This document shows, piece by piece, positions 1-9,568 of a stretch of DNA of 64,000 bases. Both the position numbers and the translations under genes were made by a program. Every line of letters starts with the position of its first letter. The first letter of the stretch is position 1. A model generated the notes under the pieces. It worked only from the letters and a program-made list of their open reading frames with translations. It did not search any database and had not been told where the DNA came from. The DNA is from an uncultured Clostridia bacterium (GTDB lineage: Bacteria; Bacillota; Clostridia; Christensenellales; CAG-138), in the NCBI GenBank assembly GCA_946411635.1, contig CAMKES010000011.1:1-64000 (forward strand), given 5' to 3'.

Positions 1-755
1 CCGCAGTCGTCGCCCATGTTGCCGAACGCCATCGACTGCACGTTGACCGCGGTGCCCCAGGAATACGGGATGTCGTTGTCACGGCGATAGACGTTTGCAC
101 GCGGGTTGTCCCAGGAACGGAAGACCGCTTTGATCGCCTCAAAGAGCTGTACCTTCGGATCGGACGGGAACTCTTCACCGATCTTTTCCTTATATTCGGC
201 CTTGAACTGGTTCGCGAGCTCTTTCAGATCGTCCGCGGTCAGATCGACGTCCTGCTTGACGCCCTTCTGTTCTTTCATGCGGTCGATCAGGATCTCAAAG
301 TACTTCTTGCCGACTTCCATGACGACGTCGGAGAACATCTGAATGAATCTGCGATAGCAGTCCCACGCCCAACGCGGATTGTTGGACTTTTTCGCGATGA
401 CTTCGACGACCTGCTCGTTGAGACCGAGATTCAGAATCGTGTCCATCATGCCGGGCATCGACGCGCGCGCACCGGAACGAACGGAAACGAGAAGCGGATT
501 CTCGAGATCGCCGAACTTCTTGCCGGTGATCTTTTCCATCTTCTCAATGTATTCCATGATCTGCTCTTGGATCTCGGGATTGATCGTACGACCGTCTTCA
601 TAATACTGGGTGCAGGCTTCCGTCGAAATCGTAAAGCCCTGCGGGACCGGAAGACCGAGGTTGGTCATCTCAGCCAGGTTTGCGCCTTTGCCGCCCAACA
701 GGTTCCGCATTTCCGCGTTTCCTTCGCTGAACAGATAGACATACTTTTTAGCCAC
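1..755 (-). CDS. ppdK: Pyruvate, phosphate dikinase, N-terminal part (cut by window edge)
   Basis: Interconverts pyruvate, ATP and phosphate with phosphoenolpyruvate, AMP and pyrophosphate, a central PEP/pyruvate step in many anaerobes. The visible 251 codons cover the start of the nucleotide-binding domain: a MAKKYVYLFSEG start, the GGKGANLAEM glycine-rich segment, and VSVRSGARASMPGMMDTILN, which is characteristic of PPDK. The rest of the gene (normally about 870-880 residues) lies beyond the left edge. The start is GTG at 755, chosen because AGGAGGAT sits 6 nt upstream and the protein begins exactly where family members do. It has its own promoter at 788-816. Confidence 0.96.
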   Translation of the reverse strand, partial: MAKKYVYLFSEGNAEMRNLLGGKGANLAEMTNLGLPVPQGFTISTEACTQYYEDGRTINPEIQEQIMEYIEKMEKITGKKFGDLENPLLVSVRSGARASMPGMMDTILNLGLNEQVVEVIAKKSNNPRWAWDCYRRFIQMFSDVVMEVGKKYFEILIDRMKEQKGVKQDVDLTADDLKELANQFKAEYKEKIGEEFPSDPKVQLFEAIKAVFRSWDNPRANVYRRDNDIPYSWGTAVNVQSMAFGNMGDDC

Positions 756-787
756 TGCTACATCCTCCTGATATTTTGTAACGATTT

Positions 788-816
788 ATTATAGCAAGAA
801 AAATGAAACGATGCAA
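788..816 (-). promoter_or_regulatory. Sigma-A promoter of ppdK
   Basis: On the minus strand TTGCAT (811-816) and TATAAT (788-793) are separated by 17 nt and lie about 30 nt upstream of the ppdK ribosome binding site. The -35 box is inside one arm of the 810-832 inverted repeat. Confidence 0.75.
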
Positions 817-832
817 GATTTTTTCTTGCATC
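810..832 (-). terminator. Hairpin after recO, overlapping the ppdK -35 box
   Basis: GATGCAAG and CTTGCATC form an 8-bp stem with a 7-nt A/T loop, 22 nt after the recO stop. The U-tract following it on the minus strand is poor, so termination may be weak. Because CTTGCATC contains TTGCAT, the ppdK -35 element is part of the stem. Confidence 0.5.
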
Positions 833-853
833 GGGAAAGATTTTTGGCAGTTT

Positions 854-1594
854 TTATTGGATTTGATCGAGCATGGTGATCGATTTATCGTTTTCACCGA
901 GCATAACCGCGCAGGAATTCCGCAGCAACGGGTAAATTTCGTTCCGAAGCGCCTCGGTCAACCGGACGCGGCGCAGTTCGTCATGCTCCAGAAGCAGGAT
1001 CCTTCGCATCGCTTCGAGGGAGAGCTTGGAAACGGGCTTGCCGCCATGGGGACACGCGACGCAAACGACGCCGCCGGAGTCGGCGGAATAGAACAGCACC
1101 GCGTCGCTCCGGACGTCCCGTCTGCAGACAGAGCAGCGCGTCAGCGAAGGGCGGTATCCGGCGTGATCGAGAAACCGGAGCAGAAACGCGATCAGCATAT
1201 CTTTCGGAACGACGTCCGCGTAAGCGAGAAACGAAAGCGTATGATACAGCAGCGAAAACAGCGGCTCATCCGGAGAATCGTGCTCGATCACGCGATTCAC
1301 AAGCTGCGCCGCAGTCGATGCGGCCATGAACCGATCGACGTCCTCGCGGATCGGGTAAAACGATTCACGGACGTCACATCCGTTGACGGTCACACGATCG
1401 CTCTGCGCGAACAATTCAAATTCACCGAACACAAACGGCTGCGCGCAGGCCAGAAGCGGCGCGGTCGGTTTGCGGCAGTTTCTCGCTTTGCAGTCGATCC
1501 GGCCCCTGTCCGCGGAAAACAGCGTCAGCATTCTGTCGTTGTCGCGATAGTCCGTATATCCGGTTACGATGGCCTGGACACATTCCGTCGGCAT
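854..1594 (-). CDS. recO: DNA repair protein RecO
   Basis: RecO anneals single strands and helps load RecA in the RecFOR recombination pathway. The 246-residue product has the N-terminal OB-fold region (GYTDYRDNDRMLTLFS, then a basic patch near residues 30-40). Its C-terminal helical domain holds a CxxC...CxxC zinc site (CSVC near residue 158, CVAC near 178), as in the zinc-containing RecO proteins of Firmicutes. It is the last gene of the leftward operon, after era and yqzL, the usual Firmicutes order. Its start overlaps the end of yqzL by 31 nt, which suggests translational coupling. Confidence 0.93.
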   Translation of the reverse strand: MPTECVQAIVTGYTDYRDNDRMLTLFSADRGRIDCKARNCRKPTAPLLACAQPFVFGEFELFAQSDRVTVNGCDVRESFYPIREDVDRFMAASTAAQLVNRVIEHDSPDEPLFSLLYHTLSFLAYADVVPKDMLIAFLLRFLDHAGYRPSLTRCSVCRRDVRSDAVLFYSADSGGVVCVACPHGGKPVSKLSLEAMRRILLLEHDELRRVRLTEALRNEIYPLLRNSCAVMLGENDKSITMLDQIQ

Positions 1595-1686
1595 TCTGTC
1601 TTTTCCGCCTTTTTATACGCAAGATAGTCGGATACTTTTCCGGTCCTTGCGAACTTTTCCCATTCGGTTTCTCTTCGTTCTTCCAT
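1564..1686 (-). CDS. yqzL: YqzL-like small protein (40 aa)
   Basis: A 40-codon reading frame between era and recO. It has the YqzL pattern: an N-terminal Trp-x-x-Phe, then T-G-x-[IV]-x-x-Tyr-Leu-x-[YF]-Lys (Trp9, Phe12, Thr15-Gly16, Tyr21-Leu22 here), followed by a charged tail. yqzL is known between era and recO in Bacillus and many Clostridia, so position and sequence agree. The function is unknown. The ATG at 1686 places Trp9 where the family has it. An in-frame ATG at 1716 (10 codons longer) is the alternative, and neither has a strong ribosome binding site. It overlaps the recO start by 31 nt. Confidence 0.72.
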   Translation of the reverse strand: MEERRETEWEKFARTGKVSDYLAYKKAEKTECRRNVSRPS

Positions 1687-1720
1687 ACGGAAAGTATGCC
1701 CCGCGAACGGGATCATACTC

Positions 1721-2620
1721 TCATTCGTCACGATACCCCAGTTCGTTGAGCATCTGCTGACGATTCCGCCAGTCCTCTTTGACTTTGATCCACAGCTGAA
1801 GATTGACCTGTACGTCCAGCAGCCATTCGATGTCCTTTCGGGCTTCCGAGCCGATCCGTTTCAGCATTTTTCCGCCGCGGCCGATGATGATGCCTTTGTG
1901 GCTCTCGCGTTCGCAATAGATCGTCGCCCAAACGTCCATCAGCGTGCCGTCCTTCCGGAGCTCCATTTTATCGATCGCAACGCCGATCCCGTGCGGGATC
2001 TCCTCACGCAGGAGCTCCAGCGTTTTTTCGCGGATCATTTCGGCGCAGATCAGCCGTTCGGGCTGATCCGTGACCATGTCTTCCGGATAGTATTGCGGAC
2101 CTTCCGTCAGATACCCGTACAGCAGCCGCTCGAGTTGATCCAGGTTTTCCCCTGTCTTCGCGGATATCGCAAGAACGTTCGAGAACCCGGCTTCGGCAAC
2201 GGCGCTCCGGACGGCTTCCATCTGTTCCGCGCTTGCGGCGTCGCACTTATTGATGAGGACGATCACCGGAGATCGCGCGTTTTTCAAAAACGCGATCACG
2301 TCCCGGTCGCGTTCCATGACGCCTTTGAGCGCATCGACAACGAACAGAATCGCTTCCGTGTCCTTGGAGGAATCCTCCGCGACCTTCTGCATATATGCGC
2401 CGAGCTTGCTTCTCGGATGCGTCATGCCGGGCGTATCCAGAAAGATCATCTGATACTGTTTTCTGGTCAGCACGCCCGTGATCCGATTGCGCGTCGTCTG
2501 CGCGCGGTCGGTCACGATCGCGATTTTTTGTCCGACCAGCGCGTTGATCAGCGTCGATTTGCCGACGTTCGGACATCCGACGATGCTGAAGAACCCGCTC
2601 TTGTAACCTTCCTGCATCAT
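1721..2620 (-). CDS. era: GTPase Era
   Basis: Era binds the 3' end of 16S rRNA and is needed for 30S subunit maturation. The 299 residues show the G1 loop GCPNVGKST near residue 16, DTPGM (G3), NKCD (G4) and SAK (G5). A C-terminal KH domain with IIIGRGGKMLKRIG near residue 243 binds RNA. Length and order match the family. It overlaps the upstream cdd stop by 4 nt (ATGA). An ATGATG start leaves a one-codon ambiguity. Confidence 0.97.
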   Translation of the reverse strand: MMQEGYKSGFFSIVGCPNVGKSTLINALVGQKIAIVTDRAQTTRNRITGVLTRKQYQMIFLDTPGMTHPRSKLGAYMQKVAEDSSKDTEAILFVVDALKGVMERDRDVIAFLKNARSPVIVLINKCDAASAEQMEAVRSAVAEAGFSNVLAISAKTGENLDQLERLLYGYLTEGPQYYPEDMVTDQPERLICAEMIREKTLELLREEIPHGIGVAIDKMELRKDGTLMDVWATIYCERESHKGIIIGRGGKMLKRIGSEARKDIEWLLDVQVNLQLWIKVKEDWRNRQQMLNELGYRDE

Positions 2621-3024
2621 AGAAGATCCTTCGGTCCGAACCGTTCCGGAAGCATTTCGTCAAGGGTCTTTACAACGACGGTCGACAGATCGCGGTTTGC
2701 CGTGATGATCACAAAGTCGGCGTCGCAGAACTCCGCCATGACCTGACGGCAGACGCCGCACGGAAACGCGGGCAGGTCGCCCGTTCCGATCACGGCGATC
2801 GCGGAGAACGCGCGCTCGCCGTCATAAACGGCTTTGAAGAACGCCGTGCGTTCCGCGCAGATCGTAGGCGTAAAGGATGCATTTTCGATGTTGCATCCCT
2901 GATAGATCTTCCCGTTCTTTGTGAGAAGGGCCGCGCCGACGCCGTAATGCGAATACGGCGAGTACGAGTACGATCTCGCTTCTTCCGCGAGCTTCAGAAG
3001 TTTGTTTATCGTTCGTTTATCCAT
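2617..3024 (-). CDS. cdd: Cytidine deaminase
   Basis: Hydrolyses cytidine and deoxycytidine to uridine and deoxyuridine in pyrimidine salvage. The 135-residue product has the zinc-site signature: CAERTAFF (Cys and catalytic Glu, near residue 56) and PCGVCRQ (two Cys, near residue 90), the tetrameric all-Cys form of Bacillus type. It starts one nucleotide inside the ybeY stop (TAATG) and its own end overlaps era, so the genes are translationally coupled. dgkA, which often sits just before cdd in Firmicutes, is missing here. Confidence 0.95.
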   Translation of the reverse strand: MDKRTINKLLKLAEEARSYSYSPYSHYGVGAALLTKNGKIYQGCNIENASFTPTICAERTAFFKAVYDGERAFSAIAVIGTGDLPAFPCGVCRQVMAEFCDADFVIITANRDLSTVVVKTLDEMLPERFGPKDLL

Positions 3025-3461
3025 TATCTTGTTACTCCGATCCCTTCGAGTATGGCAGTTTGTTTTTCACGCATACGCTTCTCGTCCGCTTCCGTCATAT
3101 GATCGTAGCCGAGCAGGTGAAGCACGCCGTGCACGGCAAGAAACGAAAGCTCCCGTCTGAGCGAATGACCGAACTCCTCCGCCTGTTCCTTTGCGCGGTC
3201 GTAACAGATCATAATGTCGCCCAGATATCCGTCGGCAGAAAGCGAGATCTCGCCTTCCCATGCCGGAAACGTCAATACGTCCGTCACGCGGTCGACGTTG
3301 CGGAACTCGCGATTCAGCGTACGGATCCGCTCCGGCGTATCGATCAGGATCGTCAGATCGCCGTCCCTCTGCTCGGAATCCAGCGCCGCCTGCGCCGCGC
3401 GAACGATGCTTGTCCGTTCGTCCTCCGTGATCGCGATCGTTTCGGAATACACGTCAATCAT
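3024..3461 (-). CDS. ybeY: Endoribonuclease YbeY (rRNA maturation factor)
   Basis: A zinc-dependent endoribonuclease for 16S rRNA 3'-end processing and 70S quality control. The three zinc histidines are in HGVLHLLGYDH near residue 115. The basic and hydrophobic N-terminal half (LNREFRNVDRVTDVLTFP) is typical, and 145 aa is a normal length. It has a good ribosome binding site (AGGAG) inside the end of phoH, which it overlaps by 8 nt. PhoH-YbeY pairing is conserved across bacteria. Confidence 0.95.
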   Translation of the reverse strand: MIDVYSETIAITEDERTSIVRAAQAALDSEQRDGDLTILIDTPERIRTLNREFRNVDRVTDVLTFPAWEGEISLSADGYLGDIMICYDRAKEQAEEFGHSLRRELSFLAVHGVLHLLGYDHMTEADEKRMREKQTAILEGIGVTR

Positions 3462-4449
3462 CTTTGCGGCTCCTGTCGCGCGCGTTTTCGTGGCGCTCGT
3501 ACGCCTGAATGATGCGCTGTACGAGTTCGTGACGAACGACGTCCTTGTGCGTCAGTTTCACGACCGAAATGCCCTCCACACCGTCCAGAACGCGGATCGC
3601 ATGAACGAGTCCGCTCGTCTTTTCCTTCGGAAGGTCGATCTGTGTGACGTCGCCGGTCACGACGATGCGGCTGCCTTCGCCGAAGCGGGTCAGGAACATT
3701 TTCATTTGTTCGATCGAGCAGTTCTGCGCTTCATCCAATATGATGAACGCATTGTTCAGCGTGCGACCGCGCATATAGGCGAGAGGCGCAACTTCGATCG
3801 CGCCGCGTTCCATCAGCTGCTTGTACGTTTCAAGGCCGAAGAACTCCTGAAGCGCATCGTAAAGCGGACGAAGGTACGGATCGACTTTATTCTGCAGATC
3901 GCCCGGCAAAAAACCGAGCTTTTCGCCGGCTTCCACAGCCGGGCGCGTCAGGATGATCCGTTCGACTTCTTTATTCTTAAAAGCGACAACAGCCATCGCA
4001 ACGGCGAGATACGTTTTACCGGTTCCTGCAGGTCCGACGCCGAAAACAAGCTCATGCGACTTCAGCGCCTGGACGTATTTTTTCTGTCCGAGCGTTTTGC
4101 ATTTTACCTGCTTGCCGCGGTTCGTGAGCGCGACGACGTCTCCCATGATCTGAGAGATCATATCGGCGTTGCCTTCCTTTGCAAGATCGATCGCATAGCG
4201 GATCCTTCCGCGATTGATCGGCTCGCCCTTTCTCTGCATGTCGAGAAGCTTTTCCAGGACCGTCCTGCACAGCGCGACTTGTTCTTCGTCGCCTTCGATG
4301 GCGATCCCGTCGGAGCGGATCTTCAGCTTAACGCCTGTCTCTTCTTCAAATACGGTCAGGTTCTCGTCAAATACACCGAACAGGCCGATGGAGTCGTCCA
4401 TCGATTCGAGTTCGATCCGTTCGATCGTCCTTCCCTTTTCATCCGTCAT
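3454..4449 (-). CDS. phoH: PhoH-like ATPase
   Basis: A cytoplasmic P-loop ATPase of the PhoH family, thought to act with YbeY in RNA metabolism. Over 331 residues an N-terminal region (about 1-115) with KH-like character precedes the ATPase core. The Walker A motif is GPAGTGKTYLA near residue 138, Walker B is IILDEAQN near 235, and VVTGDVTQID follows as a sensor. Its ATG overlaps the end of yqfD by 11 nt. pgpH (yqfF), often found between phoH and ybeY, is absent. Confidence 0.94.
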   Translation of the reverse strand: MTDEKGRTIERIELESMDDSIGLFGVFDENLTVFEEETGVKLKIRSDGIAIEGDEEQVALCRTVLEKLLDMQRKGEPINRGRIRYAIDLAKEGNADMISQIMGDVVALTNRGKQVKCKTLGQKKYVQALKSHELVFGVGPAGTGKTYLAVAMAVVAFKNKEVERIILTRPAVEAGEKLGFLPGDLQNKVDPYLRPLYDALQEFFGLETYKQLMERGAIEVAPLAYMRGRTLNNAFIILDEAQNCSIEQMKMFLTRFGEGSRIVVTGDVTQIDLPKEKTSGLVHAIRVLDGVEGISVVKLTHKDVVRHELVQRIIQAYERHENARDRSRKDD

Positions 4450-5596
4450 TCGGTACTTCCTCCGTTCTTCCGATGATTTCTTCCGTTGTGATCACAACAT
4501 ATGCCGATCTGATCCCGTTCTCCGTACGGATCGTGCTGTACTGATTGATGATCGCCGTGTCCGCAGGCACGGATCCGAGCGCGAGATCCCGCGCCTGTAC
4601 GAGCGCAAGCTCGTCTGCTTCGTCGGGATCGAGCTCCCGGTCTTCAAAAACGATCTCATACGCCGTCGCACGGTCCGCGAAGACCGGCAGCAACCGCTGA
4701 TCTCCGGCCGTTTCAAACGGCGTCAGACGGTAAAACGCAAAGGAAGGCTCGGAACGGAACAGTTCAAGCGAACCGATCCGAAAGACCCTGACCGTTTCCG
4801 AACGGCCCGTTTCCTTCGCTTCCCGAACGGACGACGGGACCGCGCTTTTTGCTTCATACCGTACGGCCGCGGAAACGGTCCCGTCGGCATTGGTTTCATA
4901 GCCTGCGTCTTTATTAAAGACCGTTCCGGAGATCAGAACGTCCCCCTTCTTCACGCGATCGCCCGCATGCACCTTTGCCTGTCCGCGCATAACCCTGACG
5001 GACGTCACGACGCCGTCCTTTTCGGCGCGAATATCGGAGGGCACGCGGTCTGTCTTTTTCGGCGATGCGGGAAGCGCTTCCCTGACCGTGACCTTCAGCG
5101 TGATCCCTTCCCTGTCCAATCCGATCCATGCCGCGTCGCGGATCCTTGCCGAAAGATCGTTTGCCGCCGTGATAAGGACCGGTCCGACCGGCCGTGAACC
5201 GACCGTAACGGAATGCTCGGAGAGCATGGATCGGATCTCATTCGGATCGACGCGATCCGCGCCTTCGATCCGGATCAGCCAGATCCTCTGCGACAGGACG
5301 GTCAAAGCGATCAGCGCGGCGACAGACCCCCACAGCAGGACCGGTCTTTTAAGCGCGCGCCAAACGAGAAACGGAACGCCCGCACGCTTTCGGATATGAA
5401 TGCTGAGGCGACGGCCGCGTTTCAGTTTTCTCAGATCAAAAAACCGCTTTGCGGGAATCTCGACAAGGACCGTACGATCGTCCGTGCGCACTGCGTGGGC
5501 GATCGGAATCCCCGTGTTTGTCAGCGTTCTCAGGAACGCGGCAATCGAGTCTCCCTCAATTTGAATTATAACATACCCTCTGAAAAAAAGCCACAT
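4439..5596 (-). CDS. yqfD: Sporulation protein YqfD
   Basis: A 385-residue membrane-anchored protein of the YqfD family, which is made in the mother cell during sporulation and whose biochemical role is unknown. It starts with MWLFFRGYVIIQIEG, typical of the family, and has one transmembrane segment near residues 95-115 (VLLWGSVAALIALTVLSQ) followed by a large domain. The ATG at 5596 overlaps the yqfC stop by 1 nt. The reading frame is open further upstream, but that extension reads through yqfC in another frame and is not family-like. Confidence 0.9.
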   Translation of the reverse strand: MWLFFRGYVIIQIEGDSIAAFLRTLTNTGIPIAHAVRTDDRTVLVEIPAKRFFDLRKLKRGRRLSIHIRKRAGVPFLVWRALKRPVLLWGSVAALIALTVLSQRIWLIRIEGADRVDPNEIRSMLSEHSVTVGSRPVGPVLITAANDLSARIRDAAWIGLDREGITLKVTVREALPASPKKTDRVPSDIRAEKDGVVTSVRVMRGQAKVHAGDRVKKGDVLISGTVFNKDAGYETNADGTVSAAVRYEAKSAVPSSVREAKETGRSETVRVFRIGSLELFRSEPSFAFYRLTPFETAGDQRLLPVFADRATAYEIVFEDRELDPDEADELALVQARDLALGSVPADTAIINQYSTIRTENGIRSAYVVITTEEIIGRTEEVPNDG

Positions 5597-5874
5597 TAAC
5601 TTTTCGCCTCCAGCGACACCCCGAAGATCGTTCCGAAGATCAGTGCGCGGCTTTCGGACATGCGGTCCAGCGTGAGCGCACTGCCGGAAACACGCACGAC
5701 GCCCTGATCCGTTTTGAAACGGATCTCGGCGGAATCGAACCGAAGAATCCCCCGATGCTGTTCGATCAGAAGCTCGCCGTTTCCGGTCCACTGAATAAAG
5801 AACAGGCTCGGATCAAGATCCTGCGGAAGCTCCGCCGCTCGAAGGAGGCGATGACGAAATCGTTTGTTTTTCAT
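5596..5874 (-). CDS. yqfC: Sporulation protein YqfC (YabP/YqfC family)
   Basis: A 92-residue YabP/YqfC-family protein. The N-terminal basic stretch is followed by LLRAAELPQDLDP and a beta-rich core (GELLIEQHRGILRFDS... VRVSGSALTLDRMSES), a pattern shared with YabP. yqfC directly precedes yqfD in spore formers, as here. The ATG at 5874 is chosen because it lies after the terminator of the upstream gene and yields a family-length protein. ATGs at 5907 and 5943 would lie beside or beyond that terminator. It is probably first in the operon that runs to recO. I could not place its promoter confidently. Confidence 0.82.
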   Translation of the reverse strand: MKNKRFRHRLLRAAELPQDLDPSLFFIQWTGNGELLIEQHRGILRFDSAEIRFKTDQGVVRVSGSALTLDRMSESRALIFGTIFGVSLEAKS

Positions 5875-5908
5875 GATAAAGCATATGACGAAACGGGGCG
5901 ATTTCATA

Positions 5909-5936
5909 CAAAAACACCGCGCGGCGGCGCGGTGTT
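5909..5936 (-). terminator. Rho-independent terminator of the dockerin gene
   Basis: A 10-bp perfect GC-rich stem (5913-5922 with 5927-5936) with a 4-nt loop, followed on the minus strand by a short T run, directly after the stop at 5940. It separates this gene from the yqfC operon. Confidence 0.85.
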
Positions 5937-5939
5937 CGA

Positions 5940-7820
5940 TCAAAGAACGATCCAGCTGTAAAAATGAGGCAGTCTGAGCGTTCCGACGTTTTCCAGATAG
6001 GCGGTAAGCGCGTCGATCCCGCGGTACAGGCTTGAAGTCTCCGTCGCAACGGGACGCGGCATTTCAAATTCGGAAACGACCCGGTCGTCGTACGCCATCC
6101 AGGTTTCGTCGAGATAGGGTCTCAGGATCGATTCCATGCCGGGCTCTTCCGCAATGATCAGCGTAAACAGCTCGTCGTCCTCCACCGAGAGCCCGGAACT
6201 GTGTTCGAGAAAACCGAGCGGCGTTTCGGGGTTCATCGTGTTGATCAGGTAGGATAAGCCGTAAAGCGAATACACGGGATCGTCCGTCATGATCCGGTCC
6301 TTATAAGAAAGCAGCCACGCCCGGATTTCCGAGCCGCGTACGATCAGAAGCGTATACTGCGGCATTTCACATGTGAGGCCGCAAAGGTCGCGATACAGGA
6401 CGACGCCTGCCGGAATGCCCTCCGTCGCAAGATACGGGTACGCGATCGATATAACGGTCGGAGGAAGATCCGCACCGTTCTGCCTGATCCATCTTTCCGC
6501 CGACCAGATCTGCATTTCATGGATCAGATCCATGCAGTCGGATGATCCGAGCATGCCCGGATCATATGGATCGATCCGTTCGGAATTGGTGCAGATGATC
6601 GTGTCCATTATGCCGGAGACCGTACTGACGTACGGGGCGATCAGATCGCTCATCGACTGATCGGGCGTGTATCCCATCGTATCGAGATACGATACGAAAA
6701 ACCCGGTCGGCGCATTCTCCCGCGTCGCAACGGAAACGTACGTGACGACGTCCGGTCCGCCGGCGAGACAGATCATCGGAACTTCCTTTCCTTCGGAATC
6801 GCATTCGTTCCGATCCGTACGAACGCTGCCGTGCGCAGAAAGCACAAGGTCAACGCCCCGCGACTGTCGGATAAACGAGCGAAGGGAAAACGCATCGGGC
6901 TTCGATTCGTCCGATTCGACGTTTCCGTGATACAGGAGCACGATAAAATCGGAGGATTCCATCAGCGTCGGAAACAGCGCATTGTATCGGTCAAGCGGAT
7001 CGACAGGCTTTACTTCGTCGTCCCAATCAGCCAGGTCCGGCGCGACAAGTCCGACGATTGCAACGCGGAACACCGTTCCGTCCTTCTGCGGAACTTCTTT
7101 GATGACGTAAGGAAGGAGATTGTTCCAGGGCTTGTTCTCATCGTCGAATTCGGTGATCTCGCTTCTCATGAGGTTGGCTCCGAGAACGGGGATCTTGGCG
7201 TCAAGCAGCGCGTTGACCTCTCTGCGGACCGTATTCGACGGATACGCATACGCTTCGTCGCCGAGAAGCACGGCGTCGTACTGCAGTTTCATAAACAGCG
7301 CGGTAATCGGGCCGAAGCGCTTGTTCGTATGATTCACGTACTCATCGGCGATGGATGAACCGAACAGAGATCCGCCTGCATCAAGCAGAATGGCGGAACT
7401 GTCCGAGGCTTTTTGTTCGAGAATACAGGACGCGGCATTCAGCGCCGAGCAGGACGATCCGCGTTTGAGAGACGGGTCCGTCCATGCAATGCCCGAGAGA
7501 TCGGAGGTAACCAGGAACGAACAGCGCGCGACCGTTCCGATCTGCCCCTCGTGAGAAACAAAGGAACTCAGGATCAATGAGGAATCGTACGACGTGACCT
7601 TTCCGTCGCCGTCGATATCCGCGCGGCTTCTGTCGACCGCGCTCATACCCGAAAATCCGGATACAAACCGCGAAACGGAGCTGGCGTCCTGAACCGTCAG
7701 TTCCCCGTCGCCGTCAGCGTCGCCGAAAACGACTTCTTCCGCATACGAAACGGATCCTGCGGCCGGAAGGAGCAGGAACGCGAGCAGAACAGAAATCAGA
7801 ATGGCTAACAATCTTTTCAT
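5940..7820 (-). CDS. Secreted protein: dockerin plus degenerate 5'-nucleotidase-like domain
   Basis: 626 residues with an N-terminal signal peptide (about 1-27). Two dockerin-type calcium repeats follow: DADGDGELTVQD near 34-45 and DIDGDGKVTSYD near 68-79. The rest has the order of UshA/5'-nucleotidase proteins, a metallophosphoesterase domain and then a C-terminal domain (from about 400). The metal-site motifs are altered: TSDLSG (105-110) where a DxH is expected, DAGG (147-150) for the usual DAGD, and GDEA (187-190) for GNHE/GNHD. The C-terminal part keeps fold-like segments such as TLLIVRGSEIRAWL. It is therefore probably not an active phosphatase and may be a binding or cell-surface protein. 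A dockerin implies a cohesin partner elsewhere. It is transcribed alone from the 7841-7869 promoter. Confidence 0.72.
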   Translation of the reverse strand: MKRLLAILISVLLAFLLLPAAGSVSYAEEVVFGDADGDGELTVQDASSVSRFVSGFSGMSAVDRSRADIDGDGKVTSYDSSLILSSFVSHEGQIGTVARCSFLVTSDLSGIAWTDPSLKRGSSCSALNAASCILEQKASDSSAILLDAGGSLFGSSIADEYVNHTNKRFGPITALFMKLQYDAVLLGDEAYAYPSNTVRREVNALLDAKIPVLGANLMRSEITEFDDENKPWNNLLPYVIKEVPQKDGTVFRVAIVGLVAPDLADWDDEVKPVDPLDRYNALFPTLMESSDFIVLLYHGNVESDESKPDAFSLRSFIRQSRGVDLVLSAHGSVRTDRNECDSEGKEVPMICLAGGPDVVTYVSVATRENAPTGFFVSYLDTMGYTPDQSMSDLIAPYVSTVSGIMDTIICTNSERIDPYDPGMLGSSDCMDLIHEMQIWSAERWIRQNGADLPPTVISIAYPYLATEGIPAGVVLYRDLCGLTCEMPQYTLLIVRGSEIRAWLLSYKDRIMTDDPVYSLYGLSYLINTMNPETPLGFLEHSSGLSVEDDELFTLIIAEEPGMESILRPYLDETWMAYDDRVVSEFEMPRPVATETSSLYRGIDALTAYLENVGTLRLPHFYSWIVL

Positions 7821-7840
7821 ATCGGATTACGCTTTTTAAT

Positions 7841-7869
7841 ATTGTATCGCAATTCCCGCCGAAAATCAA
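7841..7869 (-). promoter_or_regulatory. Promoter of the dockerin gene
   Basis: TTGATT (7864-7869) and TACAAT (7841-7846) on the minus strand with a 17-nt spacer, about 20 nt upstream of the ATG. Confidence 0.6.
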
Positions 7870-7879
7870 GATAAACGAA

Positions 7880-7907
7880 AAGAGGGCTTCCGTTCGGAAG
7901 TCCTCTT
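7880..7907 (-). terminator. Terminator of groES-groEL
   Basis: A 13-bp stem with one mismatch (7880-7892 with 7895-7907) and a 2-nt apex, followed on the minus strand by TTTTC. It lies 15 nt after the groEL stop. Confidence 0.8.
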
Positions 7908-7921
7908 GAATCGAGAACGGA

Positions 7922-9568
<1,647 letters not shown>

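Noticed and set aside
4439..5791. Longer yqfD frame starting at 5791
   Set aside because: The extra 65 residues read through yqfC in the wrong frame and are arginine-rich; MWLFFRGY at 5596 is the family start.
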